DNA from: Bacillus sp. X1(2014) | GTDB lineage: Bacteria; Bacillota; Bacilli; Bacillales_B; DSM-18226 | Assembly (NCBI RefSeq): GCF_007678255.1 | Contig: NZ_VEED01000007.1 | Coordinates: 1-64,000, forward strand | Length of the DNA: 64,000 nucleotides | Reading direction: 5' to 3' | Shown: piece after piece, positions 61,496 to 64,000 of the stretch | Numbering within the stretch: position 1 is the stretch's first letter | Layout: every line of letters begins with the position of its first letter | The notes under the pieces: model-generated | What the model was told of the DNA's origin: nothing | Seen by the model: only the letters and a program-made list of their open reading frames with translations | Database searches by the model: none | Made by a program: the position numbers and the translations under genes

Positions 61496-62194
61496 ATGAG
61501 ACTTTCAGATGTGCAGCCCCAGAAAAACTTCAGCTACATCTTCGTCCAATTTCCAGGAATGAAAATGAATGTCCCTATTCTCTCGAACGGTGAGGGAAAG
61601 GCGGTGAAAGAAGATGTTGCTTTATGTGTCCAATTAAATAGCAAAGAAAAGGTTAATGATGTATACCTTGTACGCACACAGAGTATCCAACCTTTTGACT
61701 TTACAGATGAAGGAATTGGCGCAAAAGCAGCTTATCGTGTCATTAAGGAAAAAGAAAACTCTCAAGACTCACACACAAAACAACCCGAAGAATTCGTCAC
61801 GTTAATTACAGAAGAAGTTGAAATTCTCCAAAAGAAAACCAAAACTGGTTACGACTTCATTTTAGTGGTAAATAACCGTGAAATCGGAATAGTAGCATCG
61901 ATGGAAGTAGAAGTTTTCCAAACCGAGAAAGAACCATCACTATCAGATAAAAAAGTGAAAGACCATGTCTCTATGAACACAATTGACCAGAAAACTAAGA
62001 TTGCCTTCGTAAGGAGGGTGAAAAAGCGAATAAGCATCGGAGAACACGCTTTCCGTGCTTCTAAAGTTTTTGAGCCAGTCCGAATTCCTTTGGAGGCCGT
62101 TAAAAGAAAAGTTATAGTATTTTCTCCTGCCGCATTAGATTTTATCGGTCCAGGTGATCAGAACCAAACCATTTTAATCATGAGGGGAGGTTGA
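61496..62194 (+). CDS. Hypothetical protein
   Basis: 232 residues, not recognised. It is predicted to be beta-rich and soluble, with FSYIFVQFPGMKMNVPILS near the start, a polar middle and VFSPAALDFIGPGDQNQTIL near the end. No signal peptide or membrane segment. I use the ATG at 61496, preceded by a modest GTGAG/AAAGG region; an earlier frame start at 61391 is less likely. It is followed 2 bases later by a small gene and then a terminator. Confidence 0.65.
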   Translation: MRLSDVQPQKNFSYIFVQFPGMKMNVPILSNGEGKAVKEDVALCVQLNSKEKVNDVYLVRTQSIQPFDFTDEGIGAKAAYRVIKEKENSQDSHTKQPEEFVTLITEEVEILQKKTKTGYDFILVVNNREIGIVASMEVEVFQTEKEPSLSDKKVKDHVSMNTIDQKTKIAFVRRVKKRISIGEHAFRASKVFEPVRIPLEAVKRKVIVFSPAALDFIGPGDQNQTILIMRGG

Positions 62195-62195
62195 T

Positions 62196-62312
62196 TTGGA
62201 GCGTTATTTTAAAAATTTCATATTAGTAAAATCGAATCAAAGGATTAAATGGATAATCCTTTTCGATAGAATACACTTTAGGAAAGGAATGAAATATTGG
62301 CTGCAAGCCTGA
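62196..62312 (+). CDS. Small basic protein coupled to the upstream gene
   Basis: 38 residues, basic and hydrophobic (ILVKSNQRIKWIILFDRIHF in the middle). The TTG start comes 5 bases after GGGGAGG, and the frame begins 2 bases after the upstream stop, so translation is likely coupled. A terminator lies 40 bases downstream. Not recognised. Confidence 0.5.
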   Translation: MERYFKNFILVKSNQRIKWIILFDRIHFRKGMKYWLQA

Positions 62313-62351
62313 TACTTACTAAGGAAAACTAAACGAATCCATTTATAATAG

Positions 62352-62375
62352 GGACTTAACCAATGAGTTAAGTCC
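62352..62375 (+). terminator. Terminator
   Basis: Perfect 9-bp stem GGACTTAAC / GTTAAGTCC, 6-base loop, then TTTTTACTTTT on the plus strand. It ends the 61496-62312 unit and may also catch the converging glycosylase gene. Confidence 0.85.
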
Positions 62376-62385
62376 TTTTTACTTT

Positions 62386-63012
62386 TCAAACAATTACATA
62401 ATCAGATTTTTGATGCCTTGAAACAAATGGATTATTCGTAATCCAAAAACGCCATGGATAATCACGCGCTTCACCAGTTTTGTCAATTCCAATTCTTTTT
62501 CCGGCAGAAATACTTTCTGGACGAATCCCTTTGGCAATAAATAATGGCGGAAGAGTGAGGGGATGACCATAATCCTCCACGGTAATACCCAATGATTTTG
62601 TCAATTTGCCAGGTCCATTTGTCAGACTTGGCAAATCTTCCTTACCTCTTCTCTTTTTCATTAATTCGAGGCCGTACGTAGGTTCAAGTGCGCGGACTAA
62701 AACGGCTTCAGGATGTTCTTCACCACCACTGACCACATTGAAAAGGCAGTGTGTATGCATTAAATAAGTATAAACAAGTCCTGAACGTTGGAACATCACC
62801 TCTGTTCTTCGCGTCCTCCTGTTATTGTAGCTGTGTGCAGCCCTATCGCCAGGACCTATGTATGCCTCTGTTTCAACAATATATCCTGCCGACACTCCCT
62901 CATTCGTTTCTTTTACAAGCAGGCATCCGAGCAATGCCTTTGCTAGTTCAAGGGTGGGCTGATCATAAAAATCCTCGGGTAATGGTTTTAAATCTTTTGT
63001 AAATTCTACCAC
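62386..63012 (-). CDS. 3-methyladenine DNA glycosylase (AAG/MPG type)
   Basis: A base-excision repair enzyme of 208 residues of the AAG family that removes 3-methyladenine and hypoxanthine. Family blocks: LAKALLGCLLVKE, GYIVETEAYIGPGDRAAHSY (catalytic Glu in ETEAY), MHTHCLFNVVSG and TNGPGKLTKSLGI. The start is GTG after AATGGAGGGCATAGAAC. It is divergent from the efflux gene and monocistronic. Confidence 0.95.
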   Translation of the reverse strand: MVEFTKDLKPLPEDFYDQPTLELAKALLGCLLVKETNEGVSAGYIVETEAYIGPGDRAAHSYNNRRTRRTEVMFQRSGLVYTYLMHTHCLFNVVSGGEEHPEAVLVRALEPTYGLELMKKRRGKEDLPSLTNGPGKLTKSLGITVEDYGHPLTLPPLFIAKGIRPESISAGKRIGIDKTGEARDYPWRFWITNNPFVSRHQKSDYVIV

Positions 63013-63156
63013 GTTCTATGCCCTCCATTTCATTAATTTTCTTCCAAGAAAATATTTGAATGTTTATGAAAAATTGTTTATTATTAACATTTAATCTAAC
63101 TAAGGTTTTTCTATTTTAATCAATATTTATGATTTTAGAAAGGAAGAAATTGATTT

Positions 63157-64000
63157 ATGAATGATTCATTCGGGGATATAGAAAGGACAAAGAGTTCATC
63201 GTTACGTTCAAAAAGAGTAAGGCTGGCCATGATTTTGGGAACTTTAGCTGCTTTTGGCCCATTATCCATTGACATGTATTTACCTGCACTTCCACATATC
63301 GCTAAAGAGCTTCACACCACTACTTCCCTTGTGCAACTCAGCCTTACCTTTTTCCTACTCGGTCTTTCTCTAGGGCAATTAGTTTCAGGACCACTCAGCG
63401 ATGTACGCGGGCGCATGAAACCCCTCCTCATTGGATTAATAATTTATACGATCGCCTCTCTATTATGTGCTTTTAGTCAATCTATCTGGTTTTTGATAAT
63501 TTTGAGATTTATTCAGGGTTTTGCCGGGGCTGCTGGAATTGTTATTGCCCGTGCCATTGTAAGAGATCTATACTCAGGTTCAGAGTTAACTAAATTTTTC
63601 TCCCTGATAGCATTGGTCAATGGTGTTGCTCCAATTCTTGCACCTATAGTAGGCGGTCAGCTTTTACGGATGGCTCCATGGCAAGGTATATTTTTAGTTT
63701 TAAGTTTAATAGGTTTAAGTATGTTCTTCATTGTACTGTTCGGTTTGCCTGAAACACTACCTTCTGAATCAAGGTCGAAGGGAGGCATTTATCATACATT
63801 GACAACATTTAAAAACCTTCTATTAGATCGAAGTTTCATCGGATATGCATTATCACAAGGGTTAATTTTTGCGGCCATGTTCGCTTATATATCGGGCTCG
63901 CCTTTCGTTTTACAAAATGTTTATGGTGCCTCTCCACAGTTTTTTAGTCTGATATTTGCCATCAACGGTATTGGAATTATTATTTCCAGTCAAATTACTG
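63157..64000 (+). CDS. Bcr/CflA-family multidrug efflux MFS transporter (partial, runs off the window)
   Basis: 281 residues visible, open at the right edge. The Bcr/CflA signature LGTLAAFGPLSIDMYLPALP (about 27-46) is followed by the MFS loop GPLSDVRGRMKPLLIG and FIQGFAGAAGIVIARAIVRD (about 118-137). About eight of the expected 12 membrane segments are inside the window. It should export drugs such as bicyclomycin or small molecules. ATG after AAAGGAAGAAATTGATTT. Confidence 0.92.
   Translation, partial: MNDSFGDIERTKSSSLRSKRVRLAMILGTLAAFGPLSIDMYLPALPHIAKELHTTTSLVQLSLTFFLLGLSLGQLVSGPLSDVRGRMKPLLIGLIIYTIASLLCAFSQSIWFLIILRFIQGFAGAAGIVIARAIVRDLYSGSELTKFFSLIALVNGVAPILAPIVGGQLLRMAPWQGIFLVLSLIGLSMFFIVLFGLPETLPSESRSKGGIYHTLTTFKNLLLDRSFIGYALSQGLIFAAMFAYISGSPFVLQNVYGASPQFFSLIFAINGIGIIISSQIT

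Noticed and set aside
1..64000. tRNA, rRNA, CRISPR, IS element or prophage
   Set aside because: None was recognised on either strand; no transposase, integrase or repeat-spacer pattern was seen.

Overview
The window looks like chromosomal DNA of an AT-rich, endospore-forming member of the Bacillaceae (Bacillus/Neobacillus-like). Reasons: strong AGGAGG-type ribosome binding sites, many TTG/GTG starts, spore photoproduct lyase (splAB), a KinB-like sporulation kinase, an Sda-type kinase inhibitor, Bacillus-type phasin genes (phaQ-phaP), CcpA (cre) boxes and a PyrR attenuator. No rRNA, tRNA, CRISPR array or transposon was seen.

Region 1 (1-5.6 kb): splA-splB, a small monooxygenase-fold protein, a BrnQ carrier, an Eis-like acetyltransferase and a secreted L,D-transpeptidase. 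Region 2 (5.7-20.6 kb): a 12-gene minus-strand operon that should carry tryptophan through kynurenine, anthranilate and 3-hydroxyanthranilate to 2-oxopent-4-enoate hydration. It uses a two-component flavin monooxygenase of the HpaB family, its own flavin reductase and a stand-alone FMN adenylyltransferase. Upstream lie an aromatic-acid MFS carrier and two tandem Crp/Fnr regulators, with a cre box and a perfect palindrome between them. Kynurenine formamidase and kynurenine 3-monooxygenase are both absent.

Region 3 (20.6-32.5 kb): a secreted SGNH esterase, an HTH-HTH-coiled-coil-J-domain protein, a 790-residue double isoprenoid-synthase-fold protein, an AEC carrier, a citrate carrier with its CitST two-component system and a cre box, an orphan DRE-TIM aldolase and a D-lactate dehydrogenase. 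Region 4 (32.6-37.5 kb): a chitobiose/cellobiose PTS operon lacking IIA, with a divergent GntR regulator, a cre box and three palindromes. Region 5 (37.5-42.6 kb): a KinB-like kinase, an MFS carrier behind a PyrR attenuator leader, a small unknown gene and an amino-acid permease behind a glycine riboswitch.

Region 6 (42.7-47.7 kb): a small cluster with sigma-K-like promoters (a possible spore-surface set), a DUF2935 protein, an EamA carrier and cysteine dioxygenase. Region 7 (47.7-53.3 kb): glgBCDA without glgP. Region 8 (53.3-57.4 kb): an ftsZ outside any ftsA/dcw context, a small basic protein, a MerR-HTH coiled-coil protein and a patatin-like lipase. Region 9 (57.7-64 kb): small genes including an sda homologue, phaQ-phaP, a long-type threonine synthase, unknown genes, a 3-methyladenine DNA glycosylase and the start of a Bcr/CflA efflux gene that runs off the window.

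The strongest new leads are the PyrR-controlled MFS carrier, the compact tryptophan-to-central-metabolism operon with its unusual cofactor genes, the double isoprenoid-synthase protein, the J-domain fusion and the displaced ftsZ.
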